The translations under genes were made by a program, and so were the position numbers. Below the pieces are notes generated by a model. The model had not been told where the DNA came from. It did not search any database and saw nothing but the letters and a program-made list of their open reading frames with translations. Below are positions 8,698-16,207 of a DNA stretch of 21,441 nucleotides, in pieces (position 1 is the stretch's first letter; each line of letters starts with the position of its first letter). The stretch spans positions 1 through 21,441 of the forward strand of contig CAKPVL010000023.1 of NCBI GenBank assembly GCA_934193545.1, written 5' to 3'. Source of the stretch: an uncultured Granulicatella sp. (GTDB lineage Bacteria; Bacillota; Bacilli; Lactobacillales; Aerococcaceae).

Positions 8698-9457
8698 GGA
8701 TTTCACCTCTATTTGCCATCGCAGTTAATGTTTCTGAGATCAACTCGAACATTTGTTGATCACTTCTTCCTTCACGGTACAATTGATTATAAATCAAGCC
8801 GTCTTTAATGAAAAGAACGCGTTTGGCACGACTGGCAGCGACCGTACTGTGCGTTACCATTAAAATCGTTTGTCCGTTTTGATTAATTTTATCAAATAAA
8901 TCTAATGTATTGCTTGCTGATTTTGAGTCAAGCGCCCCTGTTGGTTCATCGGCTAAGAGGAGGCTTGGGTCCGTAATCATCGCACGGCCAATCGCCACAC
9001 GTTGTTGTTGCCCTCCTGAGAGTTCATAAGGATATTTCTTCAGTAAGTCTTTAATCCCTAGCATTTGCGCAATCGGTTCGACCTTTTGCTTCATTTCTGA
9101 AATAGGACGGCGAGCGAGTACCAGCGGCAACACCATATTATCATAGACCGATAAGGTTTCTAATAAGTTGAAATCTTGGAACACGAACCCTAAGTGGTCG
9201 CGACGGAATTCCGTAAGAACTTTAGAAGAGATATTTTGAATGTTTTCTCCGTTTAAAAATACGGAACCAGCAGTTGGACGGTCGAGAGTCGCTAAAATAT
9301 TTAAGAGCGTTGTTTTCCCTGAACCCGATTCCCCCATCACGGCTACATATTCGCCTTCTTCAACCGAGAAGCTGATGTCTTTAAGAGCCGTCACCTCAGC
9401 AGCTCCAAAACGCGTTTGATATTTCTTTTGTAAATGTTGTACATCTAATAATGTCAT
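8690..9457 (-). CDS. BceA-type ABC ATPase (copy 1)
   Basis: This 255-residue ATPase has Walker [10 protein letters not shown] (42-50), signature LSGGQQQ (near 146), Walker B LLLADEP (near 166-172) and the switch histidine in VTHSTV (near 202). It belongs to the MacB/LolD/BceA group that powers FtsX-type permeases. The start is the ATG at 9457 behind AAAGGG. A GTG nine bases upstream lies in the ribosome site and is unlikely. It differs from copy 2 at 17 positions by my count, 15 of them in the first 145 residues, leaving the C-terminal part almost unchanged. It is coupled to its permease by the 8-base overlap. Confidence 0.87.
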   Translation of the reverse strand: MTLLDVQHLQKKYQTRFGAAEVTALKDISFSVEEGEYVAVMGESGSGKTTLLNILATLDRPTAGSVFLNGENIQNISSKVLTEFRRDHLGFVFQDFNLLETLSVYDNMVLPLVLARRPISEMKQKVEPIAQMLGIKDLLKKYPYELSGGQQQRVAIGRAMITDPSLLLADEPTGALDSKSASNTLDLFDKINQNGQTILMVTHSTVAASRAKRVLFIKDGLIYNQLYREGRSDQQMFELISETLTAMANRGEIHV

Positions 9458-9490
9458 TGTTTTCACCCTTTACTTTCATTTGTTGACCTT

Positions 9491-9519
9491 AGTATAGTCC
9501 ACTCGTAAAGGGAAATCAT
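9491..9519 (-). promoter_or_regulatory. Putative promoter of BceAB-type pair 1
   Basis: The minus strand has a good -10, TATACT (9491-9496), but no recognisable -35 at 16-18 bases. A poor -35 fits a promoter that needs an activator, and a BceR-like site lies about 30 bases further upstream. Confidence 0.45.
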
Positions 9520-9549
9520 GACACTATCCTATCATTTTATCCCCATTTC

Positions 9550-9563
9550 TTACATTTTTGTCA
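9550..9563 (-). promoter_or_regulatory. BceR-like response-regulator site upstream of pair 1
   Basis: Read on the minus strand this is TGACA-AAAA-TGTAA, an exact fit to the TnACA-N4-TGTAA pattern known for BceR-type response regulators. It lies between the terminator of the upstream pair and the promoter of pair 1, the expected place. The regulator itself is not in this window. Confidence 0.55.
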
Positions 9564-9576
9564 CTTTGAAAAAAGC

Positions 9577-9611
9577 ACAAAAAAAGAGGCTTCACAAGGA
9601 AACCTCTTTTG
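9577..9611 (-). terminator. Terminator of the second BceAB-type pair
   Basis: On the minus strand AAAGAGG pairs with CCTCTTT, with extra pairs toward the loop, and a long T run follows. It starts about 15 bases after the permease stop and separates the two BceAB units. Confidence 0.8.
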
Positions 9612-9624
9612 GAGTTGGAATTGA

Positions 9625-11595
9625 TTAACGTTTAATAATTCTGTAGTAACTACGAGACGTGATTTGGTACACGATGAGATATACGACCACGAAAATCGCA
9701 CCAATCACAATTGTCGCGTTTAATGTCACGCTGCCGTCAACCCCGAAGAGTTCGATAATCTTACGATACATCTTGAAGGCAAATGCGGTATGGATAAACG
9801 CTGTGACAAGTGGTAAGAAGAATACAATCAATACTTGACGGTTGATTGATTTCTTGATCGTCTTTTGATCGATACCGAGTTTTTGTAAGATAACGAAACG
9901 ATCACGGTCTTCGTATCCTTCAGAAATTTGTTTATAGTAAATAACAAGAACTGCACCGATGAAGAATGCGATAGAAAGAAGTGCACCCACTAAGAGCAAG
10001 CTACCCATGAAGGCATAGAGCGTTTTAGCCTCTTCATTCTTACTGCTTAACGCCATGGCATCTGCCTTGTATTGACTCTTCACATTCTTATACGCAGCCC
10101 ATTCAGCGTCACGTAACTCAAACGGTGTATTGGTATTCCAAGTAAAGTAATACATCGCTTGACCAGCCACTGGGTTTAAGTATTGCATTGGATCTTTTAC
10201 AATCCCTACATACTGATTATCTGCCACATATGGTAGTTGTGGCATTACTTTCGCGTAAGGAGTCCCATCAATCATCTCTTTAACGGTAATCGTCGCGGTA
10301 TACACAACCGAATACGTCTTTACTTCTGAAATTTGTTTAACGTCCCCTTTAATGTGGCCGACAATCATTTCCTTTTCGCCAACTGTGTAGTTCGTCCCAA
10401 ACATCTTATTATATTGGTCCACTGAAACAAGGGTGAACATCGCTGCAGGACTATCTCCTGAGTTCACATTCGCAAAGTCGAATCCATTCTCCGTACGTTT
10501 CCCAAAACGAAGCACGTTTAAGAATGTCTTCTCGTCTTTCAACTGACCTTTCGTTTGTTCCTTAATCTTTTGAACGATTGGAGGATATTGATCCATATCC
10601 TTTTCTAAAACAAAGTAAGCAACTGCAGAGTAATCTGTTGGATAGTTGCTATCGAGTCTGGCTGTTGTCCCACGTTGAAGTGCTACAGTTGTCGCCATCG
10701 TAACAAGTACCATTGTTGAAAGGATACACACGCTGGCAAGTCCGGCAGCATTTTTACGCATACGGAATTGCAAGTTTGAAATCGAAATAAAGTTCGTTGG
10801 TTGATAGAACAACTTCTTATTCTTTTGCAAGATGGATAGAAGCGCAATCGAACCAGCGTCGAATAAAATGTAAGTCGAAATCACTACTAATAATACAGCT
10901 AAGAAGAAGTATAAGAGAGCTTTAACCGGAGACTCGATGGATTGTGACATATAGTACGCATATCCGAGAAGTCCTAGACCGATAATGGCACGAATTGTAA
11001 CGGCGCGGCCTTTCTTCTCCCCTTTTTTCTTCTCTTTTAATAACTCAAGCGGACGGCTCATGTAAATCTTCGCTGCATTTAAAAAGAACACAAGAACGAA
11101 GATGGCCACCATCGTTAATAGAACAGCAATAATACTTCCGAATTGGAAGGAATATTTAATACCGATATCGTATTGAATGAGTTTCAATAGAATCGCAAAG
11201 GATGCCGCATGGAAAATCACACCAAGGATTAACCCTAGACCAATGCTTAAAGCGGCAAAGACAACTAACTCAATCAAGCTGAGCAATTGGATATTCTTAC
11301 GGTCAAGACCGAGAATACCGTATAAACCGAACTCTTTGGCACGGTTTTTCATTACGAAGGCATTCGCATACAAAATAACGACGAGTGATACGATTTGAAC
11401 GATGACGAAACCAAAACCAAGAGTCTTGGCCATCGCTGACCCACCTTCAAGATGAGCAAACTCCGGTGTTGCAGCCAGTGCGTTCGTTACATATAGAACT
11501 ACTGTCACCATCACCGTTGCGAGTGCAAATGGTACATAGAGAGCACGGTTCTTACGTAAGTTCGTAATCGCCATGGAACGCAGTAGATTAAACAT
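9625..11595 (-). CDS. BceB-type ABC permease, FtsX family (copy 2)
   Basis: This 656-residue paralogue of the permease at 6736-8697 has the same order: N-terminal TM, FtsX block, extracellular domain of about 230 residues, FtsX block. The membrane parts match closely, and the last 98 or so residues differ from copy 1 at only about three positions. The extracellular domain is only loosely similar, keeping islands such as PTDYSA, SGDSPAA or PGDSPAA, FGTN and QLPYVADN. The start is the ATG at 11595, giving the same ATGTTTAA overlap with the ATPase as in copy 1. Function as an antimicrobial-peptide detoxification or sensing transporter is inferred from the family. Confidence 0.85.
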   Translation of the reverse strand: MFNLLRSMAITNLRKNRALYVPFALATVMVTVVLYVTNALAATPEFAHLEGGSAMAKTLGFGFVIVQIVSLVVILYANAFVMKNRAKEFGLYGILGLDRKNIQLLSLIELVVFAALSIGLGLILGVIFHAASFAILLKLIQYDIGIKYSFQFGSIIAVLLTMVAIFVLVFFLNAAKIYMSRPLELLKEKKKGEKKGRAVTIRAIIGLGLLGYAYYMSQSIESPVKALLYFFLAVLLVVISTYILFDAGSIALLSILQKNKKLFYQPTNFISISNLQFRMRKNAAGLASVCILSTMVLVTMATTVALQRGTTARLDSNYPTDYSAVAYFVLEKDMDQYPPIVQKIKEQTKGQLKDEKTFLNVLRFGKRTENGFDFANVNSGDSPAAMFTLVSVDQYNKMFGTNYTVGEKEMIVGHIKGDVKQISEVKTYSVVYTATITVKEMIDGTPYAKVMPQLPYVADNQYVGIVKDPMQYLNPVAGQAMYYFTWNTNTPFELRDAEWAAYKNVKSQYKADAMALSSKNEEAKTLYAFMGSLLLVGALLSIAFFIGAVLVIYYKQISEGYEDRDRFVILQKLGIDQKTIKKSINRQVLIVFFLPLVTAFIHTAFAFKMYRKIIELFGVDGSVTLNATIVIGAIFVVVYLIVYQITSRSYYRIIKR

Positions 11596-12355
11596 GTTCC
11601 TCACCTCTGTTTGCCATCGCAGTTAATGTTTCTGAGATTAATTCAAACATTTGTTGGTCCGTTCTTCCTTCACGGTACAATTGGTTGTAAATTAAACCGT
11701 CTTTAATGAAAAGAACGCGTTTGGCACGACTTGCGGCAACAGTACTGTGCGTTACCATTAAAATCGTTTGTCCATTTTGATTGATTTTATCGAATAAATC
11801 TAATGTATTGCTTGCTGATTTTGAATCCAATGCTCCTGTTGGTTCATCGGCTAATAGTAAGCTTGGGTCTGTAATCATCGCACGGCCGATTGCCACACGT
11901 TGTTGTTGACCTCCAGATAATTCATATGGATATTTCTTCAACAAGTCCTCAATGCCTAACATTTCAGCGATTGGTTGAACTTTCTTTTCCATTTCGTCGA
12001 TTGGACGACGTGCTAATACAAGTGGCAATACCATATTGTCATACACGGATAATGTTTCTAATAAGTTGAAGTCTTGGAAAACGAACCCTAAGTGGTCACG
12101 ACGGAATTCCGTTAATACTTTATCAGAAATCTTTTGAATGTCTTCCCCGTTTAGAAGCACAGTTCCATCTGTTGGACGGTCTAGTGTCGCTAAAATATTT
12201 AATAGCGTTGTTTTACCAGAACCAGATTCCCCCATGACTGCTACATATTCGCCTTCTTCTACTGAGAAGTTAATATCTTTTAACGCAGTCACTTCAGCGG
12301 CTCCAAAACGTGTTTGATAAACTTTTTGTACGTGTTGTACATCTAATAATGTCAT
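11588..12355 (-). CDS. BceA-type ABC ATPase (copy 2)
   Basis: This 255-residue ATPase has the same motif set as copy 1: Walker [10 protein letters not shown] (42-50), LSGGQQQ near 146, LLLADEP near 166, VTHSTV near 200. The start is the ATG at 12355 behind AAGGGTG. The GTG at 12364 is part of that ribosome site. It is about 93% identical to copy 1 by my hand count (17 differences). It is the first gene of its own transcription unit, divergent from the luxS operon. Confidence 0.87.
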   Translation of the reverse strand: MTLLDVQHVQKVYQTRFGAAEVTALKDINFSVEEGEYVAVMGESGSGKTTLLNILATLDRPTDGTVLLNGEDIQKISDKVLTEFRRDHLGFVFQDFNLLETLSVYDNMVLPLVLARRPIDEMEKKVQPIAEMLGIEDLLKKYPYELSGGQQQRVAIGRAMITDPSLLLADEPTGALDSKSASNTLDLFDKINQNGQTILMVTHSTVAASRAKRVLFIKDGLIYNQLYREGRTDQQMFELISETLTAMANRGEEHV

Positions 12356-12389
12356 TGTTGTCACCCTTCATTGTTTAATAGATAGTTCT

Positions 12390-12421
12390 ATTATACTGTA
12401 AAGAGTGAAACTTTTCACTCT
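12390..12421 (-). promoter_or_regulatory. Promoter of BceAB-type pair 2 with a 20-bp palindromic operator candidate
   Basis: The minus strand has a consensus -10 TATAAT (12390-12395) and a GTGAAA -35 (12413-12418, four of six) at 17 bases. A perfect 9-2-9 palindrome, AGAGTGAAA-CT-TTTCACTCT (12402-12421), covers the spacer and -35, where a repressor would block polymerase. No BceR-like site was found upstream of this pair. From 12422 to 12599 I see only AT-rich DNA and one weak 6-bp hairpin (12454-12473). Confidence 0.6.
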
Positions 12422-12599
12422 ATTCTATAATCTTTCCAATCTAGAGCATTTTTTGCGTAAATAACACTACGCACTGATCCTCCGGAAGTCAATTCAAGCA
12501 AAATACGAACAATTCATTGTTTTATATCTATTTTAGGTTATAAAAACCGTGAATAACGAACTATAAATAAAAATTATAACTAAAAGTATGTTTTTAAGA

Positions 12600-12628
12600 T
12601 TGACTTTTCACAAACTATCCAGTATCCT
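12600..12628 (+). promoter_or_regulatory. Promoter of the luxS-metQ-mtnN operon
   Basis: TTGACT (12600-12605) and TATCCT (12623-12628) are spaced exactly 17 bases apart. Transcription would start near 12635, about 50 bases before the T-box stem I. Confidence 0.7.
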
Positions 12629-12682
12629 ATCTATATAACATATTGAAACGCAATGAAAAGAAGAGTAAAAAATAAAACTTCA

Positions 12683-12894
12683 TAGAGAGCTTACGGTTGG
12701 TGCGAGTAAGCAAGTCGTTATTTTTGAACATGATCTTTGAGCAGATTGTCCGAACCCTTAAGACAATCCGGGTACTCCCGTTATCAACCATCCGTCTAGA
12801 CGGATAAGGTCTTCTCCCCCGAAGACGAACAAAGGTGGTACCACGACTGCAACTCGTCCTTTTAGCAAGCGCTAGAAGTGCGGGCTTTTTTATT
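12683..12894 (+). ncRNA. T-box leader, probable methionine specifier
   Basis: The leader has the expected parts in order. Stem I begins at AGAGAGC (about 12684) and contains GGTGCGAG. The specifier region reads GAAC-ATG-A, with ATG at 12730-12732, decoding methionine. A stem III hairpin, GTCTTC...GAAGAC, lies near 12810-12826. The T-box itself, AGGTGGTACCACG, lies at 12833-12845. A terminator follows. Uncharged tRNA-Met would stabilise the antiterminator and switch on luxS, metQ and mtnN. All three downstream genes concern methionine or its methyl cycle, which supports the specifier reading. Confidence 0.9.
12853..12894 (+). terminator. Regulated terminator of the T-box leader
   Basis: CTCGTCCTTTTAGC (12853-12866) pairs with 12871-12884 around AAGC, with one mismatch and several G-U pairs, then CTTTTTT. 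Its 5' arm contains the CCTTT segment that would instead pair with AAAGG of the T-box in the antiterminator. Confidence 0.85.
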
Positions 12895-12929
12895 TTCGTT
12901 TCATCAAAACAACTTAGGAGGAAATCAAC

Positions 12930-13403
12930 ATGGCTGAAGTAGAAAGCTTTACACTAGACCATAACAAGGTGATTGCACCTTACGTTCGCTTAATCGCTAA
13001 CGAACATGGTAAGAAAGGAGACGTCATTTCAAACTTTGACATCCGCTTCTTACAACCAAACAAACAAGAAATGCCAACAGGTGTCGTTCATACATTCGAA
13101 CACTTATTAGCGGACCTCTTACGTGACCGCTTAGAAGGCATCATCGACATCTCTCCATTTGGATGCCGTACTGGTTTCCACTTAATCCTTTGGGAAGAAC
13201 GTTCTCCTGAAGATATCGCACGCGCATTGAAATCAACGCTAGAAGAAATCGTAAATAACATTCAATTCAAAGATATTCAAGGCGTCTCTGCCGTACAATG
13301 CGGAAACTACCGCGACCATTCATTATTCGGTGCAAAAGAATACGCCAAACAAGTCTTAGAACAAGGTATCAGCATTGATCCATTCGTTCGCAAAGTTATT
13401 TAA
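12930..13403 (+). CDS. luxS: S-ribosylhomocysteine lyase (AI-2 synthase)
   Basis: This 157-residue protein splits S-ribosylhomocysteine to homocysteine and DPD, the precursor of autoinducer-2. The metal site HTFEH gives H54, E57 and H58. The catalytic cysteine is C79 in PFGCRTGF, and the third metal ligand is C124 in [11 protein letters not shown]. Length and motifs are complete, so it should be active. The ribosome site is TTAGGAGGAAATC before the ATG. It is the first gene behind a Met T-box, so AI-2 output should rise when charged tRNA-Met falls. It works directly after the nucleosidase encoded by the third gene of the operon. Confidence 0.97.
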   Translation: MAEVESFTLDHNKVIAPYVRLIANEHGKKGDVISNFDIRFLQPNKQEMPTGVVHTFEHLLADLLRDRLEGIIDISPFGCRTGFHLILWEERSPEDIARALKSTLEEIVNNIQFKDIQGVSAVQCGNYRDHSLFGAKEYAKQVLEQGISIDPFVRKVI

Positions 13404-13457
13404 TCAATTGTCATTCAGTAAGAAACAGTAGACACCTAGACTGGAGGAACCCCCTAT

Positions 13458-14342
13458 ATGAAATTAAAAACTATCGCTAAATCCCTAATCGCCCTTTCTG
13501 CTGCATTCGTCTTAGGCGCTTGCGGCAACAATGCTTCAAGTTCACAAAGCTCATCAAACGCTCAATCTTCAGCATCAGAACTGAAAACAGTGAAAATCGC
13601 TTCTGTCGGCTCTGATGCAGACATCTGGAGATACATCGCTGAGTCTGAACAAGCGAAAAAAGCAGGCCTAAAAATCGAAGTCCAAGAAATTAACGGCGGT
13701 GTGCCATTGAACGAAAGCGTGGCAGACGGAACAGTCGATGCCAACGCCTTCCAATCAATCGGATACTTACAAGGATTTAACGAAGCCAACTCAAACAAAC
13801 TCGTTCCAGTTGGCACTACGTATATTGAACCAATGGGGCTTTACTCTAAAAAGGTAAAATCACTAAACGACCTACCAAACGGTGCAAAAGTCGCTTTACC
13901 TGATAACCCATATAACACTACTCGTGCGCTCCGCTTATTAGAAAGCGCTGGTTTAATTAAATTATCAAGCGACTTCAAAGATGGAACTGGCACTCCTAGC
14001 GACATCGTAGAAAACAAGAAAAATCTTGAATTTTTACTGATCGATGACACTACAAGCGTACGTGTATTAGACGACACTGATTTAATCGCTATCGGAAACA
14101 CAATCGCCCTTGAAGGTGGTTTAAACGTATTGAAAGACTCCCTTTTCTATGAAAAAGCAGACGCATCTACGATCACAAGCATCAACGTGATTGCCGTGAA
14201 AGCAGAAAATGCCGATAAAGAAGAATACAAAAAATTAGTGGACCTCTACCACGACCCAGAAATCCAAAAATACATTTCTGACAAGTTCGCAGGAACAAAA
14301 GTTGAAGTGAAGAAACCTGTTTCTGAAGTGTGGGGTAAATAA
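13458..14342 (+). CDS. metQ: MetQ-type methionine-binding lipoprotein (NlpA family)
   Basis: This 294-residue protein has a lipoprotein signal peptide with lipobox LGAC (C22 lipidated), then a Ser/Asn-rich linker and an NlpA/MetQ fold starting KTVKIASVGSDADIWRYIAES. Segments such as DANAFQSIGYLQGFNE, KVALPDNPYNTTRALRLL and FLLIDDTTSVRVLDDTDLIAI fit the family. It binds methionine outside the membrane for the MetNI importer. No metN or metI lies nearby, so it must dock on a transporter encoded elsewhere. It sits 54 bases after luxS with a GGAGG site. The T-box gives independent support for methionine rather than another amino acid. Confidence 0.88.
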   Translation: MKLKTIAKSLIALSAAFVLGACGNNASSSQSSSNAQSSASELKTVKIASVGSDADIWRYIAESEQAKKAGLKIEVQEINGGVPLNESVADGTVDANAFQSIGYLQGFNEANSNKLVPVGTTYIEPMGLYSKKVKSLNDLPNGAKVALPDNPYNTTRALRLLESAGLIKLSSDFKDGTGTPSDIVENKKNLEFLLIDDTTSVRVLDDTDLIAIGNTIALEGGLNVLKDSLFYEKADASTITSINVIAVKAENADKEEYKKLVDLYHDPEIQKYISDKFAGTKVEVKKPVSEVWGK

Positions 14343-14345
14343 TCC

Positions 14346-15038
14346 ATGAAGATTGCAATTGTTGCAGCGATGAAAGAAGAGCTGCATCCATTCGAAGCCC
14401 ATTTCGCACCAGGAAAAGTGGTCTTTGCAAAAGGCCCAATCCGATTCCTAGAAGTCCACGAGAACTTGTATCTCGTACAATCAGGAATCGGTAAAGCCAA
14501 CGCTGCGGCTTGTGCGGCTTGGTTATGCGAGAAGATCCAACCCGACCTCATCATTAATACAGGAACAACGGGAAGCTTTAACCCAACGTTCGACTTAGCC
14601 GATGTCATCGTTTCTACGAAATTCGCCTATAGCGACGTGGATGCGACTGGATTCGACTACGCCTGGGGACAAGTGCCTCAGATGCCAGCGGACTACCCTG
14701 TAGATAAAGACTTACACGAAAAAGTGGTCGGACTGCTGCGCGAAAAGGTGAGCAGATTTAACATCCAAAGCGGCTTTATCGCAACAAGCGACTCGTTTAT
14801 GAGCTCTGTCGACGCCGTTAGTACGATTCGCGAAAAATTACCAGACATCGTCGCAAGCGATATGGAAGCAGCGCCCATTGCACAAGTGGCTAGCTTCTAT
14901 GACATCCCCGTGCTAAACGTACGTGGCGTGAGCGACCATGTCGGTGGAGATGCCCCTGATACTTTCGAGGAAACTCTCGAAAAAGCATCTCAAAACGCAT
15001 TCGAAGCAGTGCGTATTATTGTTGAAAATTTCCTATAA
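14346..15038 (+). CDS. mtnN: 5'-methylthioadenosine/S-adenosylhomocysteine nucleosidase
   Basis: This 230-residue cytoplasmic enzyme removes adenine from SAH and MTA. SAH then yields S-ribosylhomocysteine, the LuxS substrate. The catalytic residues of the E. coli enzyme are present at the same numbers: E12 (MKEEL), E174 (SDMEAA) and D197 (VRGVSDH). The SGIGKANAA and NTGTTGSF phosphate-binding segments are also present. The gene starts three bases after the metQ stop without a strong ribosome site, so translation is probably coupled. It is the last gene of the T-box operon and is followed by a terminator. Confidence 0.96.
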   Translation: MKIAIVAAMKEELHPFEAHFAPGKVVFAKGPIRFLEVHENLYLVQSGIGKANAAACAAWLCEKIQPDLIINTGTTGSFNPTFDLADVIVSTKFAYSDVDATGFDYAWGQVPQMPADYPVDKDLHEKVVGLLREKVSRFNIQSGFIATSDSFMSSVDAVSTIREKLPDIVASDMEAAPIAQVASFYDIPVLNVRGVSDHVGGDAPDTFEETLEKASQNAFEAVRIIVENFL

Positions 15039-15070
15039 ATCTCCCTAGATTTACCGCAAACGCTAAACGC

Positions 15071-15107
15071 AAAAAGGAGCGCAGGCTTACTCGCCTCGCT
15101 CCTTTTT
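15071..15107 (+). terminator. Terminator of the luxS operon, probably bidirectional
   Basis: AAAAAGGAGCG pairs with CGCTCCTTTTT, with an inner AGGC/GCCT extension. The A run before and T run after allow it to work in both directions, serving mtnN and the convergent ketopantoate-reductase gene. Confidence 0.85.
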
Positions 15108-15143
15108 ATGTGCCGTATCACCTAACTATTAGTTGATGCAAAA

Positions 15144-15245
15144 AAAGAATCAATCTATTGAAAGAATGGTGAGCTCCGAAGGCGAGAGACTTTATCCCTC
15201 GCCGGTGCCCCCACTATGACTCTTTCAATTTTAAACTGATTCTTT
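15144..15245 (+). repeat. Palindromic structured element E2, short form, 102 bp
   Basis: AAAGAATCA (15144-15152) pairs with 15237-15245 and ATTGAAAGA (15157-15165) with 15221-15229. A weaker GTG/CAC-type stem continues inward. The core hairpin is GGC-GAG (15181-15186) with CTC-GCC (15198-15203) around AGACTTTATCC, followed by CGGTG, as in E1. The second, long hairpin of E1 and E3 is absent. It lies between convergent genes and has no T run, so it is not a plain terminator. Confidence 0.7.
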
Positions 15246-15262
15246 AAATTGTTCTTTATTTA

Positions 15263-16189
15263 CTATTTAACCTTCAAAATATCTTCTTTCGCGTGGATAA
15301 GCTCTGTAATCAATTGACAATAAGGTGTTGGAATACCATATTTCTTCCCTTTTCTAGCCACAAAGCCGTTCAAGAAGTCCACTTCAGTAAAGCGGTGGTT
15401 TTGAATTAAATCTTGGTGCATTGAAGGATAGTGTCCACGAACTTTATTAGAAGCTGTATACACATAATCTTTCATTGCAGCTGGATCAAGATGCACGCCT
15501 TCTTTTTCAGCAACGGCAACGAATTCACTGATGATTTGCGTTACGATAGCTTCGGCAGTTGAAGTATCGAACACTTCGCCGATGTTTGCATCTAAAATCG
15601 CACATGTTGCGTTCATCGTACCGTTCACGCACGCCTTACGCCATGTTGAGAAATGAACGTCTTCGCTGTAGCTTGCGTTCAAGCCCGCTTTGTCCATCAC
15701 TTCTACTAATTCTTTAGCAATCGCTACACCACTTGGGTCCGCCGCTTGCATTTCTACCGTACCAGTTCCGCCTAGACGCGCTACCCCTGGTTCGATTAGA
15801 CCCGCAGTCCAAATCGTTACCCCCATAATAATATTTTTACGAGGAACGTATTTCGCCATTGTGTCTTCGTGTCCTAGACCATTTAAAAGACAAAGCACTT
15901 TTGTATCTTCGTGGATAATCGCTTTAATCTTTTCAAGCATTTCGCCTAATTTCATTGATTTTGTAAATGCGATGACCACATCTACTTCTTCCGTTGCTTC
16001 TTCCGGACGAATAATCTTGATATCAATCGTATCTGTGTTTTCTCCATCAACGACTTTCAATCCATTCTTTTGGATGGCTTCGATATGCGCTGGCCATTCG
16101 TCGATCAACGTCACCTCTTGCCCTGTTTTTGTTAACATGTACCCAAAACGGCACCCCATTGCTCCTGCACCCGCAATTGCGATTTTCAT
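15263..16189 (-). CDS. Ketopantoate reductase / D-2-hydroxyacid dehydrogenase family protein
   Basis: This 308-residue NAD(P)H enzyme of the ApbA/PanE family has the Rossmann motif GAGAMG (7-12). The catalytic lysine is in WRKACVNGTMNAT (K185), SMHQDL lies near 256, and the conserved acidic residue is in TEVDFLNG (E269). It would reduce 2-dehydropantoate to pantoate, or a related 2-keto acid. In Lactococcus an enzyme of this family works as a D-2-hydroxyacid dehydrogenase on branched-chain keto acids. No panB or panC is nearby, so I leave the symbol empty. It follows the EIIC-like gene after 18 bases with an AAGGGGAG site, so the two form an operon. Confidence 0.82.
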   Translation of the reverse strand: MKIAIAGAGAMGCRFGYMLTKTGQEVTLIDEWPAHIEAIQKNGLKVVDGENTDTIDIKIIRPEEATEEVDVVIAFTKSMKLGEMLEKIKAIIHEDTKVLCLLNGLGHEDTMAKYVPRKNIIMGVTIWTAGLIEPGVARLGGTGTVEMQAADPSGVAIAKELVEVMDKAGLNASYSEDVHFSTWRKACVNGTMNATCAILDANIGEVFDTSTAEAIVTQIISEFVAVAEKEGVHLDPAAMKDYVYTASNKVRGHYPSMHQDLIQNHRFTEVDFLNGFVARKGKKYGIPTPYCQLITELIHAKEDILKVK

Positions 16190-16207
16190 TTTAACTCCCC
16201 TTTTCTA

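Noticed and set aside
9458..9466. GTG starts adding MKT or MTT to the BceA-type ATPases (also 12356-12364)
   Set aside because: In both copies the GTG is part of the AAGGGTG ribosome site. The following ATG is correctly spaced.
15144..15245. E2 as a simple terminator of the dehydrogenase gene
   Set aside because: The stem is long but has no T run on either strand, and a proper bidirectional terminator lies at 15071-15107. Its core matches E1 and E3.
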